Made by a program: the position numbers and the translations under genes. The notes under the pieces are model-generated. The model did not search any database and had not been told where the DNA came from. It saw only the letters and a program-made list of their open reading frames with translations. Source: Flectonema sp. DT1601 (lineage: Eukaryota > Euglenozoa > Diplonemea > Diplonemida > Diplonemidae). From it: DNA of 64,000 bases. This document shows, in pieces, positions 28,602-39,124 of this stretch; positions within the stretch are counted from its first letter, which is position 1; each line of letters starts with the position of its first letter. The stretch covers positions 1-64,000 of the forward strand of contig OZ025795.1 of NCBI GenBank assembly GCA_964019425.1, given 5' to 3'.

Positions 28602-31362
28602 TCAGATTATCCGAAGAGCAAGCTGCACGGCTATTGGAGGCTGCATCGTCATATGTGAAGTTTGAGTAACGAACTGCTTTTGAATTACTGTTAATTGCTC
28701 AGTTCGGAGTGCTTGCAAAGCAACTCGACGCTGCTGTTCATTTGCGACCAGTGCTGGTATTAAAAAGTTTCTGACAGATCGGGTAGCAGGGAGGCCTCCG
28801 ATATTCCACATAACCAACACTAGAGAAGACAGGAGACAGTTGCCGATCACGTCGCGCTCCTGCTCCTCTAACGAGAACATCGCACTACGACGTTGGTATT
28901 CCCTTTGAAGTAGATCTCCCTGACATAAGTCACACCTAACCCGGTGGCAAGTTGTAGAAAACGAAGCAGAAGTAGCCACCATGCTTTCACCAAAATTGTC
29001 CGCGGTAAAATAGTTGGGCTTCTTAATTGATATCCGATTACGGTTGCGGCTACTCTTTGAGTAGTTAGGTTTCTGTAGACTGGAAGTGTTTACTAGTTTT
29101 CTAGAATCCAACAATGGGGAATTATCAGTTGTGTTTAATAGCTTTAGTTGTTTTGAGTTTGATTTTAAAAACTCTGATTGTATAAGGGCTGGGCTGTGAC
29201 TGCACCAGTGTCGCTGTTCCGCCAACACTGCGGCAGCACGCTGCCGCGCAAGCTTTGCGCTGAGAACGTGTTCTGTTGCCGGTTCTTCAATGGGAGCATT
29301 TTTATACAAACTTTTGAGAAAATCGCTCTCGTCGTCTAATAACACTTTCCTTGTAGATTGTAAATCGGGGTAGCTTCCGGCAGATTGCAACCGCACACTG
29401 AATCGCTTTCCGCGAATAGTTTTCGGGATCGCAACTGGAAGTGGGTTGCGAGATGAAGGCATCCAAGGTCTCTTTCGCATAAGAGAATACCTGTTTATCG
29501 TTTTTGAAGTAACGTGATACCAAATACCATTTTCAGTCATCATACTGCTGCAAACATCTTCCAACTTCATCAGTGACAATTGTTGGTGTAGCAACGAATT
29601 TCCCTGAGTTCCTCCAACACTCTGACGAACTCGTGCACTGCGAGTAGGCCGATATGCTGGGTCCACTGCCCAGTAATTCTGAACATCAACCCATTCTTGC
29701 TCATCTCTAACTTGCCTGATTGCGTTAATAAGTATAGGATATTCTCCTCCTCGCATTGCCGCATGAAGAGCTGATGCAATGTGCTTAGCGTGAACAGTTC
29801 TACCTAAAGATTCATTCGGATAGTTGAGATGCTGAGAGAGGAGCAGTTCACCAGGTTCTGTTACAGTGCAGGCAATTCCGAGGACAGCCGCAATGCCGCA
29901 ATGAAGAATGTGAAGGAACCGATAACCTGCGGTAACAACATTACAAGCAGCCACAATGGCACTCAACGTTGCAGATTGTCGAAGTGGGGATCGTCTTTGG
30001 AGGGCGACCCTCGCACGGTCTTCTGATTGAATGCACGCTAATGATCTTGTTATGACTCGCTCTACGAATAAGGAAACTGCTCGCTGGTGTTTGCTTTGCT
30101 TCTGAGCCCTGTTGGCTTCTCGTAGGCGCAATTCACAGTCAGGAATTCGCAGCCTCCTCTTTTTCGTCGCAATTTTCAGCCACTGCGACCCCACCAAAAC
30201 TAAACAACCTGCCACGACAGCAATCCTCATTTCACATTTCCGGTACTCGCGAAGAGTAGCCGAGTTGGCGAGGTTTAAATTTCTTCGCGTTGTCTCCGAA
30301 TCTTGTACTGCGAGACTTTCTTCGAAGAGATCAGCAGCCTTACCGTAGTCACCGAGCAGGTACAAAACAGATCCTGTGGTTCGGGTTGTGAATTAGTCCC
30401 TAATAAAGAAAGAACAGATTTTCATCATTTTCACTTATCAGATTTGAAGAAAGCAACATACCCAGATTATTAAGAGCATCAATTCGAACATCTTGTGCGA
30501 CACTGCTACTCTTGAGTAATTGTGAGAGAAGTTGTTCAGCATTCGCCAGGAGTCCCAACTTGTAGTAGCAAATCGAAAGATTATTTGTTGTAATGTCTGA
30601 TCTCGCAGGATCTTTCTCTGGGTTAATAATTGTGAGAATGTATTTATACGTTTCCGCTGCTTCTTTAAACTGACTACTCTCTCGCAGAGAGTCTGCGAGC
30701 ACCTGAAACGCTCTGGCCATTTTTGGCGACGTATTTGCAAACGTGCTGATGTCAGCCCATCTGCGAAAGAATGGGATTTTTTCGACCACTGCAGTTTGCG
30801 AGAGACTGTTTACTTGACAATAGAGTGTTTCAAATAACCAATAACAACTTGAAAGGGAAGAGTATATTCCGCAGTTTAGAGACTTCTTAAGGCGGAGTTC
30901 GAGTGGAGCGAGCTCCAAGAGTTTCTTTGAAACTATAATTTTATTATAAATATGGTCTTGTGAAGCGCTTGAACCCAAGACTGCTGTAGTAGCTACACCA
31001 TCGGGTAAAAGACAAATGTGACCACTTGTGCTGTCGTAAGTTCCCTCGTCAGATTCACTTATAGAAGGACACAATGCCAATGCCACTACGTAGTCTGTAT
31101 TCCCTGCCAACTGTGCTGTCGCACATCTTGGAATCTTATACGGAAGTGGTACTCTATTCTCACAAAATAATCTTATCCTGTCAGCCTCCGCTTCGCCAAC
31201 AACAAAATAGCATGTACCTTCCTCAGTGATTGTCCCACCAACCCCAATTGATCTCATCTCTGCTAAACGACATTGGATGCTCTCTGAGATGACAATGCTA
31301 ATCAATTCAGGTGCGTATTCCTCATCAGAACACAACCTGACGTATTCTTCCAACCATCCCAT
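28602..31362 (-). CDS. TPR-repeat protein, two exons
   Basis: Joining 30462-31362 to 28602-30373 across an 88-bp intron (30374-30461, GTATGT...CCACAG) gives an 890-residue protein. The splice is supported because it restores a tetratricopeptide repeat across the junction: ALNNLG before it, SVLYLLGDYGKAADLFEESL after it. TPR-like helices cover about residues 205-345 (including AFQVLADSLRESSQFKEAAETY and NNLSICYYKLGLLANAEQLL). The N-terminal 200 residues form an unrecognised globular region. The C-terminal 500 residues are Arg/Ser-rich with patches of hydrophobic residues and no known domain. TPRs bind protein partners, so an adaptor role is likely but unspecified. The ATG follows a TTTTAGTAACAG acceptor-like site by 16 bp. 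Confidence 0.75.
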
Positions 31363-33149
31363 TTCAGTCTCCGCCCTGTTACTAAAACAAGGTAAGTGTG
31401 CGTACAGGTTTATCTTTCGGACTCTGGTATCGTCGGTAGTTCTACTTTTGCATTTTATAAATATTAAATTATTGTTCCTAATGAAGAAATATTTTAATGC
31501 TACGCCTTAACCACAGAGCTGTCTTGGTCTATTAGATTCCAGGGAATCGGGTCGGCTGGTTATTAAAAATAGCGTATGCTTGCATCACCCGATATGATCA
31601 CCATGTACGTGATTAAGAAAACACAAAACATGGCAATTATTAAAAAATAAAACGGGTGGGAAGAAGACAGAAATTGCAAAAACAATAATAAGAGTCAATA
31701 AAGAACCGTTTTCGAGGGCGCAACAGACACCAAGAAAGCCCTCATCGAGTACTTTTGCAAATTGCAAGCAAACGAAAGAATAATAACGAAACTGTAAGTG
31801 AATAGAGATACATGTCGGTAATGGCTCGCTGTTTTTTTGGTGCAGGGCGAATGCGCGTGCTAAGGCGCTTATTGCCTACGACAGTGAAATTTGGTAGCAA
31901 CAAATAGATGAAAAAAAAAAGATGAAAACAAAAACAATAAAAGTTCGTAAACAGGGGACAGAACGTCGGATAAAGCTCCACAAATGAATTATTTTTGACG
32001 ACTAAATTAAAAAATGTTAGCCAACGTGACTGAAAAGCTTTTATCTGCTTGCATAAGAGAACGAAATACTTCAAAAACTCGTTTTAGTTACGTTCGTCCT
32101 TCTTAGAAACCGTAATAGCACGCACTGAACCCTGTCGTCGTTAGCGCAGTCAGTTCCTAAAAGATCTCTTTCAGTGCTGAGGATAGCAGCACGTGACTAC
32201 CGTGAAGACGTCAAAGATATTCGTGAATGTGGGATGGACACGAAGTAAAAAAAAAGGAGTTCGAAAAATACGGCAATTGACAAACAAGAGGTAACCTCAC
32301 TTCGTGGGATAGAGTCGGTTGCACGTAAGGGTAGAAAGGGAGGGAATATTGGGCACTACTATCGGTGCGCCATCTTGTTGTTAAGTTAGAAATTAGGAAA
32401 CGGACTTCGGATTAAGTTCCGATTCTGAAACCAGATCGGGAAAAAAAGAAAGGAAGGATCAAAAAATACTTAGCAAGTCAGGACCATGTGCGTCAAGTTT
32501 CAAACAACTCGACTCTGACCCTTCATGGATTGCATGTCTTGCAGTGTTAAGTGATACGACAAAAGATAAATGAAGATTGCTAATGTGTTGCGATGTTCCC
32601 GAAGGTTATCCCAGCAGAGTAGAACAAGGTGGGGATTTCCTTTCGAACAGCACCGCTTCTAAACTGACTGTCAACTTATCTATTATATTAAGGGTTAGGG
32701 CATTCCGAAACATATTTTGGCGTTACCGTGAAGTAGGATTCTATTTTAAATAAACGATCCTATATTTAGTCACCAATCAATACGACACAAAGATTTAATT
32801 CTATTTAGGGCAGTTCCTTGAGGATTGGGTTGGGACGCCTCAAGTCACACGGATATGATGTTTTTACTCCAAGGGTTATGATTTTACATCAAACAATAAA
32901 ACCAGTGGCATGTAGTTAAACTACGAGGGAAATCACAACGTGCCAATGACAATGGTGTGGGGGGTGAATCTTATTTTCATCTCCAGTTGGCCACCAGACC
33001 TTCCACTTAAATGGAGGCTGCGGTACCAAGTTACTCATTGTAACTGCAGATATTTATTTATCATTAAATTGACATTTAGCAAAAATTAAAATTACAATTA
33101 CCCGGAAATGAGATCCACCAACAGCCGACTACCACATGTACTGACACTA
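31363..33149. other. No convincing gene
   Basis: A 1.8-kb AT-rich stretch. The short open frames (for example 31742-32074, minus) are hydrophobic and Phe-rich, as expected from pyrimidine-rich DNA, and have no support. The sequence has scattered poly-A runs but no structured repeat that I can see. Confidence 0.6.
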
Positions 33150-34133
33150 TTATCTTATCCTGGGGTGATTGCTGGACCTCAGAGAGAACACAAATTTTGG
33201 AGGTGTTGTTGGCAAAAGCATGTCTTGCAAATTCTCAATTCTGGTGGTTGAGAAAAGCTCCTTACGGTACTTTGCAGCACTCTGCTCTGCTATTTCCGCC
33301 CTGCGAATGGCTAGAGTCAGCTGTCTGTTTTCAGATGCGGTAGTTTCGAACGAGCATTCTGATGAAGAAGCAGAAGGAGTGAACGGAGCGTAAAGTTCTA
33401 AATTACCTTCGCAGCTCTTCTCTTCCTTGTAAAGAGTCTTCGATTTTTGAGCCGCTTTTAGACTTTCAACTTCCTTAACAAGGGCTGCATTGGCCTCCTT
33501 TAAATCCTTCATTTCCGCAGTTGAATTAGTACGTTCCTTATCCATACGATTCAGACGTAACCTGAGGGATGCGATTTCTTCCTGTGCTGTTTGTTGGCAT
33601 TCTAACTGCTCCTGCTGAACAAGATGCCACGAAGCATCCCTCAGGGTTGTTATCTCTGAGTCGTTTTCACTCTGAGATTTTATTAATCTTTCTTCCAGGT
33701 CTTGACAGCGGAATAAGTTAAGTAAAATACCGATATATTCATCTTGGATTGCGAAACGGCCTTTTCGCTCGCATCCTAATAGCAGTCTTTCTGTGAACTT
33801 AACTAACGAGTTGAGACCTTGATTCTGTGTATTTAATGTTGTTTGTGTAGTAATTGTTGTATCTTCAAGTTTTAACTTCTCATCTTCTACGGCCGTTAGT
33901 TTAACCTTCATAGTTGTTATCTCGTTCATCATTTCAACCATCGTCGGCATTTCAGTAACGCTGCCGCGACGAATCGATCTGGAAGCAACCCTCTCACTAT
34001 ACTCATCCAGGAAACTCATTCTCCTTATTCCACCCAACCCATTAGCTGTTGGGGAAGTATTTTGTGGCGAGTCCTCTGAATCACTCGATCTAACTTGAGT
34101 CATTGATGCTAAGAAATCAGGGCAGAGTTCCAT
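33150..34133 (-). CDS. Coiled-coil protein A
   Basis: A 327-residue single-exon protein ending in TAA. Residues 1-60 are Ser/Asn-rich and probably disordered. A conserved-looking motif MPTMVEMMNEITTMKVKL begins near residue 62, followed by a helical region with YIGILLNLFRCQDLEE and a long coiled coil (about 140-225, Leu/Glu/Lys heptads). A low-complexity linker and a short second coil precede a Pro/Arg tail. The order of these parts parallels coiled-coil protein B (36751-38212), suggesting ancient paralogy. A cytoskeletal or scaffold role would be typical of such architecture, but nothing specific is visible. Confidence 0.7.
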   Translation of the reverse strand: MELCPDFLASMTQVRSSDSEDSPQNTSPTANGLGGIRRMSFLDEYSERVASRSIRRGSVTEMPTMVEMMNEITTMKVKLTAVEDEKLKLEDTTITTQTTLNTQNQGLNSLVKFTERLLLGCERKGRFAIQDEYIGILLNLFRCQDLEERLIKSQSENDSEITTLRDASWHLVQQEQLECQQTAQEEIASLRLRLNRMDKERTNSTAEMKDLKEANAALVKEVESLKAAQKSKTLYKEEKSCEGNLELYAPFTPSASSSECSFETTASENRQLTLAIRRAEIAEQSAAKYRKELFSTTRIENLQDMLLPTTPPKFVFSLRSSNHPRIR

Positions 34134-36085
34134 ATTGTTTTGTAAAAGAATACTTTAAAGAAAGTTTGTGAAATAAGTTTCAATATTAGAGAACAAGACG
34201 TTCACACCATCAAATAGTTCGATTCCAACGTGGGGAGGGAGCAGGGACGTAGAAACTGCAGGCGGTGAAGGGGTACAAAAATTATCGACAGAGCGTGTGA
34301 AGGCGAGGAAGTAAGATTATTCCGAACGACACTCAACCTTCGAATAGTGAAATAGCAAAAACAGGGACGATCGGGATGATCTGATATAAACCAACTAACT
34401 GAAGAATTTTATATTTGAAGCACCGACTCGAAAGAAAGACGAAAACCTTCAGAATGGCAGAAATGATAAAAATTCATCACATGGCGCATTCCTTTAATTC
34501 ATTAGATACGCTAAATGTAACAAAGCGGGCACGTCCTTAGACTGTTCGTGTAGGCGCACCTGTACTCATAGACGGACAGCCATGTTACATTCTGTTGAAG
34601 CTATTGACGATATTAGCGGTGTATGGAATTGAAAATAAAAAGCACACGTTGTGTCACTGACTGAATCTCTCGCACAGTTTTCAATAATACTTCATTCATC
34701 TTGATATTAAAATCGATGTCAAGTCGAGCTCGCAATACTGCTGGCTCTGAATTTCTTGAAACAATTTACAAACAGAACCTTAATATCGCATAAGAGGAAC
34801 AAATGGAATCCAATTCCTCAGACACGCTGGTTCAACGTAGAAATAAATTCAATTCAACAGTCGATTGGCTTTCATAGCCTTTCTCCAACAACTTTACACT
34901 TAGGGAACAAATAGTACTTTGCGTAAATCACAGTGCAGGTGGGCCTCAGCTTTTTTAGAGCGACAGACTGCCCTGCTAATTGTTTGCGTCGTAAACTATT
35001 TTAGTATTTAAACAGAGCAAGTGAAGGGTAGTGGCATCTTGAGTAAGGGTTATCTTTTTCTTTCATTATTTAAATTCTTTCTTGATTTCTTTCATTTTAA
35101 AGGATACACTTGTTGACCATCAAACACTAGTCAACAGACCTGTAAATAGTTTTAGTAAGCTGCTGTGTCATACTTCTGATTGAACACGAGAACTGAGGGG
35201 ATCACAACATATCCTCTACTTCATATGTGGTCGTAGTTTAGGTTATGTTAGTGGGGGTTATCACAAATAAATAAATAATCAAATCAATCAATAACTTAAT
35301 GACATCAAACAAAATAATAGGTTTTCGTTGAAGGCTAAAATTAATAAAAATTAACTAGCCCTCTTCAGCGAAGAAAGTAAGAGGGACACTGCGGTGTCAG
35401 GCCTGTCCTACTCATCGCATTGTCCTTCTTAACGTAAAGGGACCACATCAACATCGTCTCTTTATATAATACATCAGGTCAGTCAAGTTAGTTGGATGTT
35501 AAATCGGCCAAGACCGAGTATCCGAAAACTGCTAAAATGATTTTAAAATGTAGAAGTTCACGTTCCCCTCATAGACGGGCATCGCGTACTTTAGTAATTG
35601 TTGAGAAGTTCCATCAAAGCAGAACTGACGAGAATCAGTTCTCTCTGAGTTACTTTAACGCAACAAAAGATGATATCTTGAATCTTGAAGGTGAAGTTAT
35701 TACAATCACCTGTTGAATAACGCTCCCGCAAATTCAAAAAGAAACGGAATCTGCACAAGAGACGCTTCTAACAAACTCTCACACCACGACAAATGATGTG
35801 GAATGAATAGGATAGGAAACCATTGCTTCCCATTTAAATATAAATATAATATGCCGCGATATTGAAACGAAAACATAGGGAGGGGGGGGAAAGGCCTTCA
35901 GCTGATAGCTAAATCTCTGAAGACGACACGTCCGATGATAAGTAACGAAAGTCAGAAAAACTATTTTCTGTTACTAATTATTAAATCGCTATTTAATGTG
36001 CGATGTGAGTTGACCTGGTTGGTTGTTGTTAAAGTATAGACAGCTGCTTTGTTTATACTTGTATTCTTTATTATTCTTATTCTTG

Positions 36086-36117
<32 letters not shown>

Positions 36118-36750
36118 TCTTTTTCACGTTCTTAAAAATATTTAAAAACTGTCTTTACGTAATTCCTTTCCTACAACTGGACTCTCGCAACTACAATTTA
36201 TTATCTACAACTTTGATACACAGTAGTCTGCACAAATCAGAGAAAAGGACATGTTCACAATATAGAAAATTTGTTTCCCCTTTGATTATGAGGATAATTT
36301 CAAAAAAGAATGTTCAAAAAATGTGACAAAAAGGTCAAGAAAAATGGAGAACGGGAAAAAAAAAAAAAAAAAAAATTACGAAACGGATGATACTCAAAAG
36401 ATAAAAAACCTGACTTACTTTAACCGATCGATTGGTGTCAAGAGTATTTAATCGACAATGCTACTTCTTAAAACTCACTCGTAGTGGCTTCCTGTAATGA
36501 TGAAGTAGCAGAGAGGCCGTTGATATTAATAATCCTGTTGTTATCATATCTTTGAAACAAACGAGAAGAAGGGAAATAAAACTATTTTAATATTCCTACC
36601 ACTAACCGAAAACTTGAATGACACAAACGAATATGTACAATCTTCTAACAAAGAAACATGTTGTCTCTAGGTTGGTTAGTTTTGGTTTATTGAAATATTC
36701 GATTTGCTCGCAGAAATATCAAAATGCTTTCCTTCGCCCTCCCCTAGTGA
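34134..36750. other. No convincing gene; ATT microsatellite
   Basis: A 2.6-kb AT-rich gap. It holds an (ATT)n microsatellite at about 36086-36117 and a poly-A run near 36358-36376. One plus-strand frame of 74 codons (35492-35716) is open, but it runs against the strand of all other genes and has no recognisable features, so I do not call it. Confidence 0.6.
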
Positions 36751-38212
36751 CTACGCACGGCTAATCTTTCGAGCTCTCGGGCTGAGACTATTCATTGGTG
36801 ACCCAAGACTTCCACGAGGGGATAGATTTGCTTTTCCCGTAAAAGCCAACACAGGAATTCCACTAGCGAAGATGTGCCTCTCTCTTTCCTGACTCCTCGA
36901 CTGACTTCTCGAAACAGAAGCATACGCCGCCATCTCTGATTCCTTCTCAACTATCCGCATCTCTGCATCTGCCAACCTCTTGTGCGCTGCTACGAGTTTC
37001 TTCTTTTCGGCCTCAACTACACCTGACCCAACGCTGAGGTTTGCCTTCTCTTCGGTCAGCCTTCTGATTTCTGCTTCCTTTTGAATTAACTCCGTTTCAA
37101 GTCGAGAAATATCACTGTTTGAGAGCATGGCGTCGGCAACCTGTTTTATTGGTATTTGTCTTCTTCTGTAACTTATGAGTCAAATTAATAAACGTTTCTA
37201 GGAGGGACAATTTACTAATATAAAAAAGTCATACGAGTTTTCCAATTTCACTGTCTCGGTTTACTATTTCTTCCTTCAAATCTTGGAGTTTTTCTTGCGT
37301 TTCGAAGTCGAGGTCAATAGCCCTGTGGATAGGTGAAGTTGAAGGAGATTCCGGATTATCAAATTCTGCAGCGGCATCTTCCATCGCTTTGACAGTTTCT
37401 TGGAGGTTCTCACTTCTTTTTGTTTCTTCAAAGAGAAGACGATTTAATTCCTCAATCTTTAGAGCATCAGACATATCAACAGTTTGCATCATCGCCTCTT
37501 CTGGTTCAACAGCGTACATTAGTAACGCGAGTTGGAGGTGCATATCAGAACCCAGCTTCTCGATAGATTCTCTCATTTGAGCCTCCTGACGCATGCACTC
37601 GGTCAGTCCTCTTCGCATTATGTCGTTGATTTCAAATTCTCTGTTCTTCAGCTTCTGTTCGACGTCATCCGCGCGATGTTTCATTTTGGCCTCATTCTTT
37701 CGAGCGACCAAAACCTCTTCCTTCAGTGACGAAACCTGAGAGAACAGTTCGACAACAGACGGCATAGGAGCCTTTGTCTTTCCTTTCTTTGAAGTCTTGT
37801 CAGTCAGGTCCTTCAGAAAGTCGGATGAAACGTATTCCTGTTCAAACCTCTTGACTGCCGACATACCTCTAACACGACCTTTGCGCTTTGGAGCTCCGCC
37901 CTCACCACCACCACCCCCAGGAACCTGTAGTGTTACTTTAGATGAGGTACCTTCCCCTCCCGGGATCTGCAGAGTGACTGCAGGAGGTGACTTGATACTG
38001 TCAGGGAAAGACAGTGTCACCGATGGTGGAGATTTCAGTGCAGCAGGCAACGTTAGGGAAAAACCAGGCGGAGACTTCCTACCTTTAGGCGGCTTTTCAG
38101 GGGGCGACTTCGACTTGTGCGATGGTGATTTCAATGCTGGAGACTTTCTCGGGCTCTCACATGATGGAGACTTTCTCGGGCTCTCACCCTCGTCTGTTCT
38201 CAATGCAGGCAT
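36751..38212 (-). CDS. Coiled-coil protein B with Ser-Pro-Lys head, two exons
   Basis: Exon 1 (37235-38212) and exon 2 (36751-37140) join in phase 0 across a 94-bp intron (37141-37234, GTATGA...AAACAG) to give 455 residues. The splice extends a coiled coil across the junction (EIGKLVADAM). Residues 1-110 are a basic, repeated SPRKSP/KSPP/LKSP region, a likely phosphorylation or microtubule/nucleic-acid binding tail. A motif APMPSVVELFSQVSSLKEEV near residue 150 resembles that of protein A. Long coiled coils follow (about 160-250, 285-320 and 326-400), and the tail is Ser/Arg-rich. The start was chosen at the ATG 18 bp after a GTTTCTTTCAG acceptor-like site; an upstream extension would be read through that site. 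Confidence 0.75.
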
Positions 38213-39124
38213 TTGGTTTTTGTTTGTGGAACTGAAAGAAACTACCGTACAAAATACCGCAAGTATCACTTATTGTTGGAGGTAATCTACTCAAGCCCAT
38301 GTTTTTGCTGACTTGAATTACGGAGGGAAAACCATGTTACCCATGCGCATTTCTGAGAAAACATAACGAAAGCTTCGTAACATGCTGAATATCAAAAGGA
38401 AAAAAACGAAGAGAATAACAAAACAGAGTCCCTGAGGCTAGAGTTCATAATATTTGCTGTTCGTCTAATTTCAGTACTGTTCCCAAACACAAGAACACTA
38501 AAAGTAGAAGACAAACTGCTTCATTCATTTTTTGCACCTTTGGAGTCAGAAGGTGATCGCGGCTAGAAACAAATCAAGAAACGAAAAGATAAATACGAAA
38601 AAGAATAATTATTTTAACATTCGGAATCAGCAGCAACGTGACGTGCAGTAGCAGAATGCTTACTCATCATTCTACTGACCACAACTATCAGTGAAGTGAC
38701 AATTTAACATCGAGTTAAACATAACTCTGGTTATGACACAGAATTCAGGCCATCGTGAAAGGTAATTTGTATTTCTTTTAAATTGAGGATAGGAATGAAC
38801 AGTAAGATAAGAACTATAAACAAAACAGAACAACATCAACTTCTATGCAGCTGACAGGTGTAACCCGAAAACTGTTAATAGTTTCGTTGTATATCACACA
38901 GCACTACTATAGCAATACTGTTTATTATATTGTACTCGTCTTCGGATTAAAAAAGAATCCTTCTCTTTGAAGTCCTCATCACGAATAAGATTCAAGTACT
39001 GCAAAAATTCTCTATTTTCACGAGGATTTTTCCCGCGAGAATAATTCCTTGCTACGAGGTTTTCGTTTGCCGAGAAGCAATCCAATTAGGACACGACTCG
39101 TCCTTTAATATCTCTAATTCATAA
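38213..39124. other. No convincing gene
   Basis: About 0.9 kb of AT-rich intergenic sequence between two minus-strand genes. One open piece (about 38894-39085, minus) directly follows the upstream gene but has no start codon or splice sites that I trust. Confidence 0.55.

Noticed and set aside
21336-30365. TGA reassigned to tryptophan
   Set aside because: In-frame TGA codons occur in the RT remains and near 26581, and some genes read on past TGA. However, long intact genes use only TGG for Trp, contain no internal TGA, and several end plausibly at TGA.
31742-32074. Minus-strand hydrophobic frame as a membrane protein
   Set aside because: Phe/Leu-rich composition is expected from pyrimidine-rich DNA, and it lacks a credible start context or motif.
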